A stretch of DNA of 64,000 nucleotides from Anaerosacchariphilus polymeriproducens (GCF_003363435.1 NZ_QRCT01000048.1:1-64000), one strand, 5' to 3'. Shown: positions 53,476 to 63,245, counted from the stretch's first letter. Translations and numbers: made by a program. Notes: generated from the sequence alone by a model not told the origin.

Positions 53476-54270
53476 TTAAACTTTACCCAACTGATTAACA
53501 GCTGTATCTAAAGTTCCATCAATTGTTTGAATTAATTTTTGATTGGATTCATATGCTCTGGATATTTCTATCATTTCTACCATTTCAGATACCACATTTA
53601 CATTTGAAGTCTCTAAAATTCCCTGATTTACAAACGCAGTACTTTCTTGTATCGTTCCTCCTTGTGCCAATTGATATAGATTTTCGCCATATTTCTCAAT
53701 ATAATTGTAATCCGGAAAATCTGCTACACCTATTTGAGCCACAAATTGATTATTCTGATATATATTTCCACTGGCATCAATTTTCACTTCTGCATTTGGA
53801 TCTAATTGAATCCTGCTATTAGCATTTGAATTCATCGCACCATTCTGATTCAAAACAAAATCGCCGTCCTTGGTAACCAAGTAACCATCCTTATTCATGG
53901 TAAACGAGCCATCTCTAGTGTATTTCACTGATGTTTCACCATTTTTTCCAGTGAAGGAAATTGCAAAAAATCCATCACCATCTAATGCCAAATCTAAATC
54001 ATTATCCGTTACTCGAAATGCTCCCTGGCCATAGTCTGTATAATTCTCTCCTATTTTAACCCCCATACTCATGGTTCCAAGCGGCCGGGATATGTTGTAT
54101 TCTGATGAATCTTTTATTTTGTAAGCCAAAACATCTTTAAATGTCTGAGATGTAGTTCCTTCTTTTTTATATCCTGTGGTCGCTGAGTTGGCTAAATTAT
54201 TGGTTATAACGTCCAAACGATTTTGTTGGTTTATCATACCTGTATAGGCAGTATACAAACCTTTTACCAT
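53476..54270 (-). CDS. flgF: Flagellar basal-body rod protein FlgF/FlgG-type
   Basis: A 264-residue paralogue of the following flgG gene with the same ends (MVKGLYTAYTGMINQQNRLDVITNNLANSATTGYKKEG and EMVEMIEISRAYESNQKLIQTID). By order and the NLANSATTGY variant it is probably FlgF, but Clostridia often carry two such proteins and naming is soft. It lies 20 bases after mreB, a linkage seen in other Lachnospiraceae, with AGGAGG upstream. Confidence 0.85.
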   Translation of the reverse strand: MVKGLYTAYTGMINQQNRLDVITNNLANSATTGYKKEGTTSQTFKDVLAYKIKDSSEYNISRPLGTMSMGVKIGENYTDYGQGAFRVTDNDLDLALDGDGFFAISFTGKNGETSVKYTRDGSFTMNKDGYLVTKDGDFVLNQNGAMNSNANSRIQLDPNAEVKIDASGNIYQNNQFVAQIGVADFPDYNYIEKYGENLYQLAQGGTIQESTAFVNQGILETSNVNVVSEMVEMIEISRAYESNQKLIQTIDGTLDTAVNQLGKV

Positions 54271-54290
54271 AGAGTAACCTCCTAATATGA

Positions 54291-55283
54291 TTATTCTTCT
54301 CTTTTTCCAGCTAGAAATTCTACGAATTTTCCAGTTCCAATAGCAACTGCTGTCATCGGATCTTCTGCTGTCATTGTATTGATTCCGGTCTTTGATTCAA
54401 TCAGTTCTTCCAAACCTCTGAGTAACGCACCGCCACCGGTCAGAACTATTCCTCTGTCGGCAACATCAGCCGCTAATTCTGGCGGAGTTTTTTCCAGTAC
54501 GCTATGAACAGCTTCTACGATCTGAGAAGTAGTCTCTCTTAATGCATCCTCTGTTTCTTCTGAACTTACAGTAACTGTTTTCGGAAGTCCTGTCACCAAA
54601 TTACGTCCTCTAACATCCATTGTATCAACTTCTGCACGTGGATAGCAAGTGCCAATTTTTATCTTTATATCTTCTGCAGTTCTTTCTCCGATCAATAAAT
54701 TATGTTTCTTTCTCATATATCGGACAATTGCTTCGTCAAAATCATCACCTGCGATTTTAATGGAAGTACTGACAACTGTACCACCAAGTGATATAACGGC
54801 AATATCTGCTGTACCTCCTCCTATATCTACGATCATGTTTCCACACGGTCTTGATATATCAATTCCTGCTCCTATCGCTGCTGCAATAGGTTCTTCTATA
54901 ATAGAAACTTCTCTGGCTCCTGCCTGATAAGTTGCATCCTCTACAGCTTTCTTCTCTACTTCTGTAACACCGCTTGGTACACAAACACTGATTCTAGGCT
55001 TTCGAAACGTCCTCTTTCCCAATGCTTTCTGAATAAAGTATTTTAACATTTTCTCTGTAACTGTATAATCAGAGATAACGCCCTGTCTTAATGGACGGAC
55101 TGCAATAATGTTTCCAGGTGTCCTTCCTAACATTAATCTTGCTTCTTCACCAATCGCTTTAATTTTATTCGTGTCTCTATCAAAGGCTACAACGGATGGT
55201 TCTTTCAATACAACACCCTTCCCTTTTATATATACAAGGATACTCGCAGTTCCTAAATCGATTCCTATATCTGTTGCGACCAT
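54291..55283 (-). CDS. mreB: Rod shape-determining actin homologue MreB/Mbl
   Basis: A 330-residue actin-fold protein. Phosphate 1 is DIGIDLGTASILVYI, phosphate 2 is GNMIVDIGGGTADIAVISLGG and the adenosine loop is IVLTGGGALLRGLEELI. It polymerises at the membrane and guides wall elongation. It lies far from mreC/mreD and next to flagellar rod genes, so it is probably the second MreB/Mbl-type copy of the genome. The ribosome site is AAAGGGG. Confidence 0.93.
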   Translation of the reverse strand: MVATDIGIDLGTASILVYIKGKGVVLKEPSVVAFDRDTNKIKAIGEEARLMLGRTPGNIIAVRPLRQGVISDYTVTEKMLKYFIQKALGKRTFRKPRISVCVPSGVTEVEKKAVEDATYQAGAREVSIIEEPIAAAIGAGIDISRPCGNMIVDIGGGTADIAVISLGGTVVSTSIKIAGDDFDEAIVRYMRKKHNLLIGERTAEDIKIKIGTCYPRAEVDTMDVRGRNLVTGLPKTVTVSSEETEDALRETTSQIVEAVHSVLEKTPPELAADVADRGIVLTGGGALLRGLEELIESKTGINTMTAEDPMTAVAIGTGKFVEFLAGKREE

Positions 55284-55559
55284 ATTAATCCCCTTTCACT
55301 TTCTTATCTATATTTCTATTTTTTGCAATCATTTCAATATTTAAACATATTCACCTATTCATTATATACAATTTTTGTAATTTTTTAAAGGGTTATTTTT
55401 CATTTTCGCAACTTTTTATTTTTTCTTTCGTTCTCGTCAAGAAAACTTTACATAATATTTCGTTTTTTATCAGATTTTGGTCACATTTTCGTCACAATTT
55501 TACCTTACACTAATCAATGTACTAGCTAAACATAGCTAATATAATTTTTCATAACTCAT

Positions 55560-55679
55560 GGGGATGCTTATATTTTATATATCGGCATCCCCACTCCCCT
55601 TTATTAGATGTTTTTTAATTTTTTATGTAAAAATTCATCCTAGAAAAGCTGATACTATTATTTACAGTATCAGCTTTTC
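55560..55679 (-). terminator. Two hairpins after the lipoprotein gene
   Basis: GAAAAGCTGATACT/AGTATCAGCTTTTC with a 9-base loop (55643-55679) is the likely terminator of the gene at 55700. GGGGATGC/GCATCCCC (55560-55591) follows. The rest of 55284-55559 is AT-rich mreB leader with no feature I can name. Confidence 0.7.
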
Positions 55680-55699
55680 CTATTCTTTTTCTCTATTAT

Positions 55700-56104
55700 T
55701 TATTTTTGCTTCTCACAGATCCATACCGGATTTTTATCTGTTACTTGTGGTTCTTCTATAATAGATAAGTTCAATTTTTCTTTTACCAACTCGATATCTA
55801 TTTCTACTTTATCTATATTTTCCAATGTGATTTTATTTCCATTCTGTATCCAACTGCCGGTTTTTGTAGAGCCATCATAATTTAATTTGTATTTTCCTTC
55901 TTTTTCAAATTCAATCGAAATCATCATATCTTCGTCTTCATCGGGATCTAACTTAACCTCATTACCTTCCATCTGTATCGCTGATGAGACCCACTTTCCG
56001 ACTATTGATGTCTTTTCCTCTACTTTCTTTTGACCGGTACACCCTGTCAAACTCATAATACCTACAATAAATATGAAAAATAATATACGAAATCCTTTTT
56101 TCAT
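55700..56104 (-). CDS. Small lipoprotein with lipocalin-like domain
   Basis: A 134-residue lipoprotein (lipobox LTGC, Cys about 22). The mature part (IVGKWVSSAIQMEG, ISIEFEKEGKYKLNYDG, GSWIQNGNKITLENID) has the beta-strand pattern of the lipocalin-like/DUF5640-type extracytoplasmic domains of Clostridia. No ligand or enzyme function can be inferred. It is alone, with a terminator on the downstream side and AAAAGGAG upstream. Confidence 0.72.
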   Translation of the reverse strand: MKKGFRILFFIFIVGIMSLTGCTGQKKVEEKTSIVGKWVSSAIQMEGNEVKLDPDEDEDMMISIEFEKEGKYKLNYDGSTKTGSWIQNGNKITLENIDKVEIDIELVKEKLNLSIIEEPQVTDKNPVWICEKQK

Positions 56105-56177
56105 TTTCGAACTCCTTTTCTAAATTATTCAAGGTTGATTCCTTTATTTTTCATATTTTATCATAGTTGATAATAAT

Positions 56178-58034
56178 TTAGAAGAAAAAATTATCTTCTC
56201 TTTCATTAATAAAATATACTTGATACCAAATCAGAAAAACATAAACTGCCCATATTTTTCTACTATTATCTCTCTTGCCCATTCTATGTTGATTCAATAA
56301 AACTAACAATTGTTCTTTATTGAAAAATAATTCTGCACTATTACCTTCAAACGCTTCTTTTACTTTATTATAATACTCATCTTCTTTAAGCCATACGCGA
56401 ATAGGGGTAGGAAAACCCAGTTTCTTTTTTTCTGCTGTTTGTTTTGGAATATATTTATTTGCAACTTGACGGAATACAAATTTGGTTATATGGTTTTGTA
56501 TTTTATATTTATCTGTTATTTTACGTGCAATATGAAACACTTCTTTATCTAAATAAGGAACTCTGACCTCAATAGAATTAGCCATACTCATTTTATCCGC
56601 TTTCAAAAGTATATCTCCCGGCAGCCAATGTTTTAGATCAATATACTGCATTTTACTCACCGGATCATTTTGACAAATTTTTTTGTATGTATCAGCAACC
56701 AATTGACTGGCATCTGTTATAAGAACAGGTTGTTTTAAAATTTTGTTCCTTTCTTCCATATTAAAAATATTCGCGTTTCCAATAAAACGTTCTTCAAGTT
56801 CTTTACTGCCTCGGATAAGATAATTCTTACCTTTAAATTCAAATGGAATATTCTTAATGATTTTTGCAATTATTTTCCGCAGCGGTTTCGCTAAATATTG
56901 ATAACCCTTTAGAGCTTTTGGCTCCTTATAAATGTTATATCCTGCAAACAGCTCATCAACACCTTCCCCGGATAATGCTACTTTAACATGATTTGATGCT
57001 TCTTTATTCACAAAATACAATCCAACTGCCGAAGGATCAGCTAATGGTTCATCCATATAATACATAACTTCAGGTATCGCATTCCAATAATCTTCAGAAG
57101 AAATGATTTTACTATGATTTTTTTTGTTCAATATATTTGACAAATTATCAGCGTATTTTATTTCGTTATAAGGACTATTTTCATCTATGTAGCCAACAGT
57201 AAAAGTCTTGTCCCCTTTAAAACTGGCCGCAATCAGACTAGAATCTACACCACTTGAAAGATGTGTACCTATCTCTACGTCTCCCATCATATGCTTATCG
57301 ATTGACTCCTTAATTGCAGTGTCCACTTGTAATAACAACTGAGAATAGGAAGTGAGTCCATCTGATTCTATCATTGGATCAAAGTATTGTTTCACATTAA
57401 ATTCTCCATTGCTAAACGTAAGATAATGTCCTGGTTGCAATTTATAAATACCTTTAAAAAATGTTTCTTCAAGAGCTGAATATTGAAAACTTAAATATTG
57501 TTCTAACGCTTCCAAATTGACTTGTTTTTCATAACCCGGAAATTCCAAAATACTTTTAATTTCCGATGCAAATACAAAGCACCCTTGAATCATTGCATAA
57601 TAAAATGGTTTTATTCCAAAAAAATCTCTAGCAGCAAAAAGTGTTTGTTTTTTTTCATCCCATATTGCAAAAGCAAACATACCTCGAATATGATTCAACA
57701 TTTCCGTTCCATAGTCTTCATATTCATGAACCAGACATTCTGTATCTGCTTCATTCGAAAATATATGCCCCTTTTTAGACAATTTATGTTTTAATTCCTT
57801 GAAATTATAGATTTCTCCATTAAAAACAATTGCAATATCCTTATTCTCATTATACATTGGCTGACAACCGTTTTCTAAGTCAACAATGCTTAAGCGCTGA
57901 AAGCCCAATGCCGCCTCAGTACCAAAATATTTACCAGAAGCATCCGGCCCTCTATGCTTAATTTTCTCCATCATATTTTCTAGTATTTTTTCTCTCTCTT
58001 CTATTTCACCTATAAATCCGCATATTCCACACAT
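56178..58034 (-). CDS. asnB: Asparagine synthase (glutamine-hydrolysing)
   Basis: About 618 residues. The start at 58034 puts Cys at position 2 (MCGICGFIG), the glutaminase nucleophile after Met removal; GGGAGAAAA lies upstream. The class II amidotransferase domain has HRGPDASG, FNGEIYNF and EADTECLVHEYEDYG. The synthetase domain has LSSGVDSSLIAA (ATP pyrophosphatase loop), SGEGVDELFAGY and KADKMSMANSIEVRVPYLD. It makes asparagine from aspartate and glutamine. The 230-base upstream gap has no recognised riboswitch. Confidence 0.94.
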   Translation of the reverse strand: MCGICGFIGEIEEREKILENMMEKIKHRGPDASGKYFGTEAALGFQRLSIVDLENGCQPMYNENKDIAIVFNGEIYNFKELKHKLSKKGHIFSNEADTECLVHEYEDYGTEMLNHIRGMFAFAIWDEKKQTLFAARDFFGIKPFYYAMIQGCFVFASEIKSILEFPGYEKQVNLEALEQYLSFQYSALEETFFKGIYKLQPGHYLTFSNGEFNVKQYFDPMIESDGLTSYSQLLLQVDTAIKESIDKHMMGDVEIGTHLSSGVDSSLIAASFKGDKTFTVGYIDENSPYNEIKYADNLSNILNKKNHSKIISSEDYWNAIPEVMYYMDEPLADPSAVGLYFVNKEASNHVKVALSGEGVDELFAGYNIYKEPKALKGYQYLAKPLRKIIAKIIKNIPFEFKGKNYLIRGSKELEERFIGNANIFNMEERNKILKQPVLITDASQLVADTYKKICQNDPVSKMQYIDLKHWLPGDILLKADKMSMANSIEVRVPYLDKEVFHIARKITDKYKIQNHITKFVFRQVANKYIPKQTAEKKKLGFPTPIRVWLKEDEYYNKVKEAFEGNSAELFFNKEQLLVLLNQHRMGKRDNSRKIWAVYVFLIWYQVYFINEREDNFFF

Positions 58035-58278
58035 AATTTTCTCTCCCAAAACTTTCTTCTAATTGTATTTTCTATATTTTTTTCTTTAGAAAAACAGCTT
58101 TTTATGCGGAGGGTGATGATTGCTCAGAATAACCCCATGGAGTTTTGTAGCTATTTTAGATGTTATATATAGTAGATAATTGTAAGGACTCATATTTCAT
58201 CTCTCCTTCATTTTTTGACTATATATAACTTACACCGATATTATTTCTATAGATTCACTAAAATGTAAAATAGTTGTA

Positions 58279-59529
58279 TCAATTAAACATTATCATAACT
58301 AAATTAACGTCATACATAATATTATGCTGATAAAAATAATTCTTTGTTCTAAATTCTGCCAATAATCTTTTCTCTTTTTGGTCAATCGTTAGTTCGAAAA
58401 TCCTACCATTCCCTTTATATAATAATTGACTACTCCCGTTAACTAATGAATGACTGTAAATATTTGTCTTTACTCCGTCATTTCCATTAATGTAATCGAT
58501 ATTTACACCTTTTTGATGTTCAATATAGGATTTGTCTGAACATTCTTCCGCCGTAATAATCGTATCTCCTCCATCACAGATTATGTAGTCAAAGATGCCC
58601 TTAGGTAATTCTGAAGTTATCAAATTCCATTGATCTAAACCAGAATCAAAATCATAAACATAAAGACTTCCCGTAGTTGATAATCCATACATTTTATTAT
58701 TCTTTATGGAATAAGCAACTTCTGTTTCTGATTCAAGCGGAGATAATACTTTAATTTGCTTCTCTTTTGAGAAATCAATTAAAAAGTAAATTTCCGGATT
58801 CATTCCATAAAGCAATACTTTGTTTCCGTCATCCGACACAACTATTTGTTTGTAATTAAAGAACTGAGAGTTTTCAATTTCTGTCTTCTTCATTGTCTGA
58901 ACTGTCTTTTTTTTATTAACATCGAAAACGCTGATAAAGTTGAAATCTTCTGATTGATAACCGGATTCCAGTATATAAATTAATTTTTTACTATCCTTTG
59001 ACCAGATTCCTTTCATATGATAAAAATTATTAGAATATTCCTCTGCATTTAACCTTAATAACTCCATCTCTGTATTATGATATAGATCAATTATGATAAA
59101 CTGCCTTTCTCCTCCAGATTTTATTTCTCCAAAAACAAAAGAACCATTAGGTGAAACTGCAATTTCTTCAAAGGTATCTAAATTTTTATTATAATTAGAG
59201 TACGGTTCATGAAAACCATACCTGATATCTACTTTTTCATACTTTGTCTTTAGATTATCCAAATCATACCCTTTTACAAATACGCTATTTTTATCTTCTT
59301 CATTTAAAAAAGCAGATGCCATTCTAGAATTTTCTTTCTCCATCGTTTGATAATTATATTTATAAATCTTCTGCGATACAAACTCTGAATCTGTTGAGAT
59401 ATCTCCGTTCTCTTTCGCTAACTTATCAGGTAATAATACTGTTTTTGATTTATTCTCATCGGAACATCCACAGAGCATCAATACTATAACAATTATTACA
59501 CACATTGTATTTATTTTACTTGTTTTCAT
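58279..59529 (-). CDS. Lipoprotein with beta-propeller-like repeats
   Basis: About 416 residues. The start at 59529 gives a clean lipoprotein signal (MKTSKINTMCVIIVIVLMLCGC). The mature part has repeated strands with the pattern IAVSPNGSFVFGE, WSKDSKKLIYILESG, VVSDDGNKVLLYG, like WD40/TolB-type propellers. It overlaps the upstream kinase gene by 14 bases and is co-transcribed with it and the regulator. A role in sensing cell-surface state for the kinase is an inference. Confidence 0.75.
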   Translation of the reverse strand: MKTSKINTMCVIIVIVLMLCGCSDENKSKTVLLPDKLAKENGDISTDSEFVSQKIYKYNYQTMEKENSRMASAFLNEEDKNSVFVKGYDLDNLKTKYEKVDIRYGFHEPYSNYNKNLDTFEEIAVSPNGSFVFGEIKSGGERQFIIIDLYHNTEMELLRLNAEEYSNNFYHMKGIWSKDSKKLIYILESGYQSEDFNFISVFDVNKKKTVQTMKKTEIENSQFFNYKQIVVSDDGNKVLLYGMNPEIYFLIDFSKEKQIKVLSPLESETEVAYSIKNNKMYGLSTTGSLYVYDFDSGLDQWNLITSELPKGIFDYIICDGGDTIITAEECSDKSYIEHQKGVNIDYINGNDGVKTNIYSHSLVNGSSQLLYKGNGRIFELTIDQKEKRLLAEFRTKNYFYQHNIMYDVNLVMIMFN

Positions 59530-61036
59530 GACTTTTCCTTTCTTCAAAAACAAATCGTAATGTAAATGTAGTTTCTTGCTTTCCATCACTTGATACTTGA
59601 ATCTCTGCATTATGTTCTTTCATAATCTTCTGACAAATAGACAAACCCAGGCCTGTGCTTCCTTTTTCCCTCGCTTCCTTTTTATCAACACGGTAAAGAG
59701 GTTCAAAAATATGCATTATATGTTCTTTTGCGATTCCTTCTCCTTTATTCGTAATCAAAACCCATACATAGCCTTCTTTACAATAAGCATGAATGACAAT
59801 CTCTTCTCTGGGCATTCCATATTTTATTGCATTATCAATTAAGTTTATGAAAACTTGACGAATTTTCGCTTCCTGTCCTTGTATCCTAAGCCCTTTCTCT
59901 AAATGTAATACAATTTCATTGTTATATCGGTTGGCCTTTATTTTCATAGCTTCTACAACGCTTCTTATCAAGCGTTCCAAGTATATCGTTGTAAGATTCT
60001 GTTTTGTTGTAGAGTCTGACATTTCCAACAATTGTAATACCATTTGATGCAATCGTGTGCTCTCATGCATAATATGGTCAATTCCTTTTTGAAGTAATTC
60101 TTCATCTTCTCTTCCATTTTCCTTAATTAATTGTGCAAATCCCGAAATAGTTGTTAATGGCGTTTTCAATTCATGAGTTACATTATTATAAAATTCTTGT
60201 TTTGTATTCATAAGCTTAAGAATTCTATCCTGATCTTGTTGCATTTTCTGAAACTGCGTAATAACTGTATCCAGCATGATGCTATAGTTTTTAGAAAGCT
60301 CTCCGATCTCATCTCCTCTTTCTGAACCTGTCCAAGTTGTCAGTATATTCTCATTGATTCGATTATTCATAAGATTCTCTGCTACAAGATTTGAAGTCTG
60401 GGTAAGCTGACGTATTGGTTTTATAAATTGAGTAATTACACAATAAATCAAAAGAAAGATAACAGCAAATACGATTATAATGACCTTCAAAATCATCTGC
60501 GCAGTTCTACTTCCCTGTTGCCGCAACTCAGTATAATCCAATTGATAACGAATAATTCCAATTTCCTTTTTCTCAATTTGAATTGGCATTGAAAACACTA
60601 CCGTTAACCCTCCATCTGGTAAATACTTCATGGAGTAAGCACTTTTATTTTTAAGTGCATACTGAAAGTCCTGATCCTTACGTTCATTCTGAAAAAGAGT
60701 TTTCTTAGTAGATAGTACCACTTCTCCTTCTTTTGTATAGGCTGCCAGATCTTGTCTCAAATCTGTATATAATTCCTGCACAATATTATAGATTAGTTTT
60801 TTATAACTATCTTCGTCATTATTTCCTTTATACATGATTAAAGTCTGTCTGACATATACTTCTGTATTTGTTTTTAATTCCTGAAGGTCTTTCGTTATCT
60901 GTGTTTGTATATTACTGTCAATTTGCCTGCTGATAATACAATACAGAAATGTACCACTAGTGATAAACAAAATAACAAGACTTAAAGTTATCTTTAACCG
61001 GATTCCTATTCTAATTTTTCTCATTTTACGGAACAT
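59516..61036 (-). CDS. Two-component sensor histidine kinase
   Basis: A 506-residue kinase. Two membrane segments (about 12-32 and 183-205) flank an extracellular sensor of about 150 residues. HAMP (QFIKPIRQLTQTSNLVAENL) precedes HisKA with the phosphorylated His in NVTHELKTPLTTISGFAQLI. The HATPase part has NLIDNAIKYGM, GEGIAKEHI and GSTGLGLSICQKIM. It overlaps the regulator gene by 11 bases and the lipoprotein gene by 14. The signal is unknown. Confidence 0.93.
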   Translation of the reverse strand: MFRKMRKIRIGIRLKITLSLVILFITSGTFLYCIISRQIDSNIQTQITKDLQELKTNTEVYVRQTLIMYKGNNDEDSYKKLIYNIVQELYTDLRQDLAAYTKEGEVVLSTKKTLFQNERKDQDFQYALKNKSAYSMKYLPDGGLTVVFSMPIQIEKKEIGIIRYQLDYTELRQQGSRTAQMILKVIIIVFAVIFLLIYCVITQFIKPIRQLTQTSNLVAENLMNNRINENILTTWTGSERGDEIGELSKNYSIMLDTVITQFQKMQQDQDRILKLMNTKQEFYNNVTHELKTPLTTISGFAQLIKENGREDEELLQKGIDHIMHESTRLHQMVLQLLEMSDSTTKQNLTTIYLERLIRSVVEAMKIKANRYNNEIVLHLEKGLRIQGQEAKIRQVFINLIDNAIKYGMPREEIVIHAYCKEGYVWVLITNKGEGIAKEHIMHIFEPLYRVDKKEAREKGSTGLGLSICQKIMKEHNAEIQVSSDGKQETTFTLRFVFEERKSHENK

Positions 61037-61703
61037 ATTTATACCCTACCCTAAACACAGTTATTAAGTGACTTTCTAATCCTACTTTTTTTCTCAAACG
61101 TTGAACGTGAATATCAATGGTTCTTGTATCTCCTAAATAATCATATCCCCAAACTTGTTCTAATAATAGTTCTCTGGTAAATACCTGCTTAGGATGCTTC
61201 ACTAAATATAGTAACAAATCAAATTCTTTCGGGGTCAGCTCTATGTATTCGTCCTCTTTATATACAGTACGTTCCGACAATGATATTGTAATATCATCTA
61301 TTACTAAATTATCCTTCTCTGATACACCCTTCTTTCCTTTTTCATATCTTCGTAAAATTATATGAATACGAGCTAATACTTCTCGTATATCAAATGGCTT
61401 AGTTATATAATCATCTGCCCCCACCTCCAAGCCATATAATTTATCTTCCATACTTGATCTTGCAGTTATCATAATAATAGGAATATTATATTGCTCCGTT
61501 AACATCTTACATACATCAGTACCAGACAAATCTGTCAGCATCCAATCTAGTAGAACAAGATCCGGTTTCCACTCCTTCGCAGCTTTTAAGCCATCTGCGC
61601 CTGTATAGGCACTTAGGACTTGATATTCCTTTTTCAATCCATATTCCAATATGTCTGCAATTGGTCTTTCATCTTCAATAATTAAAATTTTATGTTCAAG
61701 CAT
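61026..61703 (-). CDS. OmpR/PhoB-type response regulator
   Basis: About 225 residues. The receiver domain has IEDERP and Asp53 in PDLVLLDWMLTDLSG, with KPFDIREVLARI at the end. The C-terminal winged helix has YIELTPKEFDLLLYLVKHP and the recognition region RTIDIHVQRLRKKVG. The start at 61703 follows GGGGGAAC. A tandem 11-bp repeat upstream (61759-61780) is a likely binding site of this protein. It leads the RR-HK-lipoprotein operon. Confidence 0.93.
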   Translation of the reverse strand: MLEHKILIIEDERPIADILEYGLKKEYQVLSAYTGADGLKAAKEWKPDLVLLDWMLTDLSGTDVCKMLTEQYNIPIIMITARSSMEDKLYGLEVGADDYITKPFDIREVLARIHIILRRYEKGKKGVSEKDNLVIDDITISLSERTVYKEDEYIELTPKEFDLLLYLVKHPKQVFTRELLLEQVWGYDYLGDTRTIDIHVQRLRKKVGLESHLITVFRVGYKYVP

Positions 61704-61758
61704 AATATGTTCCCCCTGACTCATTTCATCATATAGCTATTCTATCTCATACTTATCT

Positions 61759-61780
61759 CTAAGTTGTAACTAAGTTGTAA
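61759..61780. promoter_or_regulatory. Tandem 11-bp repeat, probable OmpR-type operator
   Basis: CTAAGTTGTAA occurs twice in direct contact (61759-61769 and 61770-61780), about 56 bases before the response regulator start. An 11-bp period is the usual spacing of OmpR/PhoB-family half-sites, so autoregulation is likely. Confidence 0.65.
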
Positions 61781-61892
61781 CTGTATTTCATAAACTTCTT
61801 CTATTTTAATTTTACCATAAAAAATAGTACTCATCATAACTAATGTTATTTTGAGTACCACTTATCACTTTTATATCCAATATTATTTAATT

Positions 61893-62513
61893 TCATTTCA
61901 AAAAAGCATCTAAGTAACCTTTTACAATTTCAACCAGTTTTGGATAGCTCATTGAAGATGTATTCAAACAAAAATCATAGTTCCTTGCATCATTCCAAGC
62001 TTTTCCTGTGTAATAAGCATAATATTCTGCCCGATTTTTATCAATCTTCTGTATCTTCTTCTTCGCTTCTTTTTCAGAAAGTGAAGATAGACTTTGTACT
62101 CTCTTCACACAATCTTCGATCGGAGCATAAAAATATAATCTTATTACATTTTCATAATCCTTTAAAATAAAATCAGCACAACGCCCGACAATAACACAAG
62201 ATTCATTTTCTGCCAATCCTTTTATTACCTTAGCCTGATAATTAAATAAGTTATTATTTGATGTAAAGTCATCACTCTCAGGTGGGATAATTTCCCCATG
62301 ATACACTTTCTTAGCAATACGGAAAAGTGAAGTATTCTTTAATTCTTCATCTACTTTTCCAAATAGTGCTTCATTAATTCCACTTTCATCGGAAGCCAAA
62401 CGTAATATTTCACGATCATAAAAATTGATTCCTAATTCCTTGGCTAACAACGTACCTAATGTTTTTCCTCCACTTCCAAAACCTCTTGCAATCGTAATGG
62501 CGTATTTTCCCAT
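61893..62513 (-). CDS. Cytidylate kinase-like protein
   Basis: A 206-residue P-loop kinase. The N-terminal ITIARGFGSGGKTLGTLLAKELGINFYDREIL holds a Walker A variant (GSGGKT); the C-terminal part has SCVIVGRCADFILKD and IQKIDKNRAEYYAYYTGKAWNDARNYDFCLN. This matches the cytidylate-kinase-like family common in Clostridia, which is distinct from the housekeeping Cmk. The substrate is unproven. It follows livF by 8 bases, perhaps on the same mRNA. Confidence 0.83.
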   Translation of the reverse strand: MGKYAITIARGFGSGGKTLGTLLAKELGINFYDREILRLASDESGINEALFGKVDEELKNTSLFRIAKKVYHGEIIPPESDDFTSNNNLFNYQAKVIKGLAENESCVIVGRCADFILKDYENVIRLYFYAPIEDCVKRVQSLSSLSEKEAKKKIQKIDKNRAEYYAYYTGKAWNDARNYDFCLNTSSMSYPKLVEIVKGYLDAFLK

Positions 62514-62521
62514 ACTTTCAC

Positions 62522-63232
62522 CTACTCTCCTAAATATGCTTTTTTAACAGATTCATCATTCATCAACACATTGGCATCGCCTTCCAGTACAATTTTCCCT
62601 GTTTCTAAAACATAAGCGCGGTTGGCAATTGATAACGCTTTTTTCGCATTTTGTTCTACTAATAGAACTGTGGTACCACTTGCTGCTACATCTTGTATGA
62701 TTTTAAAAATTTCTTCTACAAATATTGGAGATAGACCCATCGAGGGTTCATCCATAAGAATAATTTTAGGCTGTGACATCAACGCCCGGCCCATAGCTAA
62801 CATTTGCTGTTCTCCCCCGCTTAAAGTCCCTGCCATCTGATTCTTTCTTTCTTCTAATCGTGGGAATCTTTGATAAATCATTTTCAAAGTATCTTCAATT
62901 TCTTTTTTGTCATTTCTAGTATAAGCCCCAAGTTTTAAATTCTCATAAACTGATAAATTGGCAAACACTCTTCTTCCTTCTGGTACATGTGCCATCCCAT
63001 AAGTTACAATCTTATGTCCCGGTGCTTTTGTAATATCTTTTCCCTGGAATTCGATTTTTCCTTCTTTGGATGGAATTAAACCGGTAACAGTATGAAGAAT
63101 TGTAGTTTTCCCTGCTCCATTGGCACCAATCAATGCAACTACTTCTCCTTCGTTTACTTCAAAAGAAAGCCCTTTAATTGCCTGAATCATTCCATAATAT
63201 ACTTGTAAATCTTTTACTGATAACATTGCCAT
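62522..63232 (-). CDS. livF: Branched-chain amino acid ABC ATPase LivF
   Basis: A 236-residue ABC ATPase. Walker A GANGAGKTTIL, signature LSGGEQQMLAMGRAL, Walker B IILMDEPSMGLSP and the LivF-type VYENLKLGAYTRND and VEQNAKKALSIANRAYVLETG. It powers uptake of Leu/Ile/Val-type substrates together with LivG, LivH, LivM and a binding protein, which would lie past the window end. It starts 13 bases after livG. ATG follows AGGAGGAAA. Confidence 0.93.
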   Translation of the reverse strand: MAMLSVKDLQVYYGMIQAIKGLSFEVNEGEVVALIGANGAGKTTILHTVTGLIPSKEGKIEFQGKDITKAPGHKIVTYGMAHVPEGRRVFANLSVYENLKLGAYTRNDKKEIEDTLKMIYQRFPRLEERKNQMAGTLSGGEQQMLAMGRALMSQPKIILMDEPSMGLSPIFVEEIFKIIQDVAASGTTVLLVEQNAKKALSIANRAYVLETGKIVLEGDANVLMNDESVKKAYLGE

Positions 63233-63245
63233 TTGGGGTTTCCTC

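Noticed and set aside
58114-58170. 18-codon plus-strand ORF after GGAGGG upstream of asnB
   Set aside because: Spacing to the ATG is too short, it runs antisense to the asnB leader, and nothing supports a product.
58050-58278. Riboswitch or T-box upstream of asnB
   Set aside because: No T-box AGGGTGG-type sequence, anticodon-loop pairing or other known aptamer pattern is visible.
61026-61703. VanR/VanS resistance system
   Set aside because: The regulator and kinase are generic OmpR/HisKA proteins and no vanHAX-type genes are nearby.
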